DNA from: Candidatus Symbiopectobacterium sp. 'North America'
GTDB taxonomy: Bacteria > Pseudomonadota > Gammaproteobacteria > Enterobacterales > Enterobacteriaceae
Assembly: GCF_015762685.1 (NCBI RefSeq)
Contig: NZ_PEHF01000004.1
Coordinates: forward strand, 1-49,398
Direction: 5' to 3'
Length of the DNA: 49,398 bases
A program made the translations under genes and the position numbers. The notes beneath the pieces were generated by a model, which saw only the letters and a program-made list of their open reading frames with translations, had not been told where the DNA came from and ran no database searches. Below are positions 49,243 to 49,398 of this stretch, one piece after another; position 1 is the first letter of the stretch; every line of letters starts with the position of its first letter.

Positions 49243-49398
49243 TTATCGCCTGACATCAGGGATCAATTCGCCACACTCGGCACAATGAGACAGGCAGTCG
49301 CCAGAAGGCAGTTCACTACAGACTATCGCAACAGTGTAAGCACACAGGTTTTAGTTCCACGCACTTTTTGAGATTTCCGGGTTTTCAGCCATCAGCCG
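49243..49398 (-). pseudogene. TraR/DksA-like zinc-finger scrap at the window edge
   Basis: On the minus strand the frame LPSGDCLSHCAECGELIPDVRR ends in TAA (49243-49245) and then reads ALLG. Phage and plasmid TraR proteins have C..CG..IPEARR.A.PG at this place, so the stop replaces a residue between RR and A. A further TAA lies at 49351-49353. The gene is truncated and decayed, and points to phage or plasmid remains beside the AT-rich island. Confidence 0.45.

Noticed and set aside
1..49398. tRNA, rRNA, CRISPR arrays or complete insertion sequences
   Set aside because: None seen on either strand: no cloverleaf-like sequence, no spaced direct repeats, no transposase reading frame.

Overview
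This window looks like a chromosomal stretch of a member of the Enterobacterales (Pectobacteriaceae/Yersiniaceae-like). The evidence is the moderately GC-rich genes, the purine-catabolism genes most similar to E. coli ygfK/ssnA/ygeX/hyuA, and a PqqL/Fus-type iron-piracy cluster. No species can be named from the sequence alone. The dominant property is gene decay. About two thirds of the recognisable genes carry an in-frame stop, a one-base frameshift or a deletion, while neighbours are intact. That suggests a recent switch to a host-restricted life, with part of the homopolymer indels possibly being sequencing errors.

Layout. 1-7.3 kb: a TonB/ECF-sigma/FecR/TonB-receptor/ABC/M16-protease locus that resembles a protease-associated import system, with Fur-box-like sites and several lesions. 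7.5-8.9 kb: a type II toxin-antitoxin pair and a broken PAS-LuxR regulator. 9.2-10.5 kb: dbpA (frameshifted). 10.7-14.3 kb: a ModA-like binding protein plus a MolABC-like (BtuFCD-type) importer preceded by a ModE-like operator, probably molybdate/tungstate uptake. 14.4-16.6 kb: serine acetyltransferase (broken) and an alginate-lyase-like protein. 16.7-21.8 kb: guaD-xdhA-xdhB. 22.1-23.4 kb: an OprD-like porin (two stops). 23.6-34.5 kb: ssnA, ygfK, an XdhC-family protein, dht/hyuA, dpaL, a sigma-54 activator and mocA. 34.5-44.1 kb: a long minus-strand operon, rpiR-type regulator / NMT1-type ABC importer / two different carbamoylases / a molybdenum hydroxylase whose molybdopterin and FAD modules are fused / its 2Fe-2S subunit / mocA. 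44.6-48.7 kb: a strikingly AT-rich island holding the wreck of one very large toxin-like gene that ends in an HExxH domain. The last bases hold a TraR/DksA-like scrap.

How it fits together. Molybdate uptake, MocA and an XdhC-like chaperone would supply the two molybdenum hydroxylases. GuaD, XdhAB, SsnA, YgfK, dihydropyrimidinase, the carbamoylases and diaminopropionate ammonia-lyase form a purine/ureide/hydantoin nitrogen-salvage programme. Three good and one weaker -24/-12 promoters and a repeated palindrome (TTCTCA-N3-TGAGAA) tie four of these units to sigma-54 and, by inference, to the activator encoded at 32.2-33.9 kb. Twelve of fourteen in-frame nonsense codons in the GC-rich genes are TAG, which is the oddest global signal in the window.
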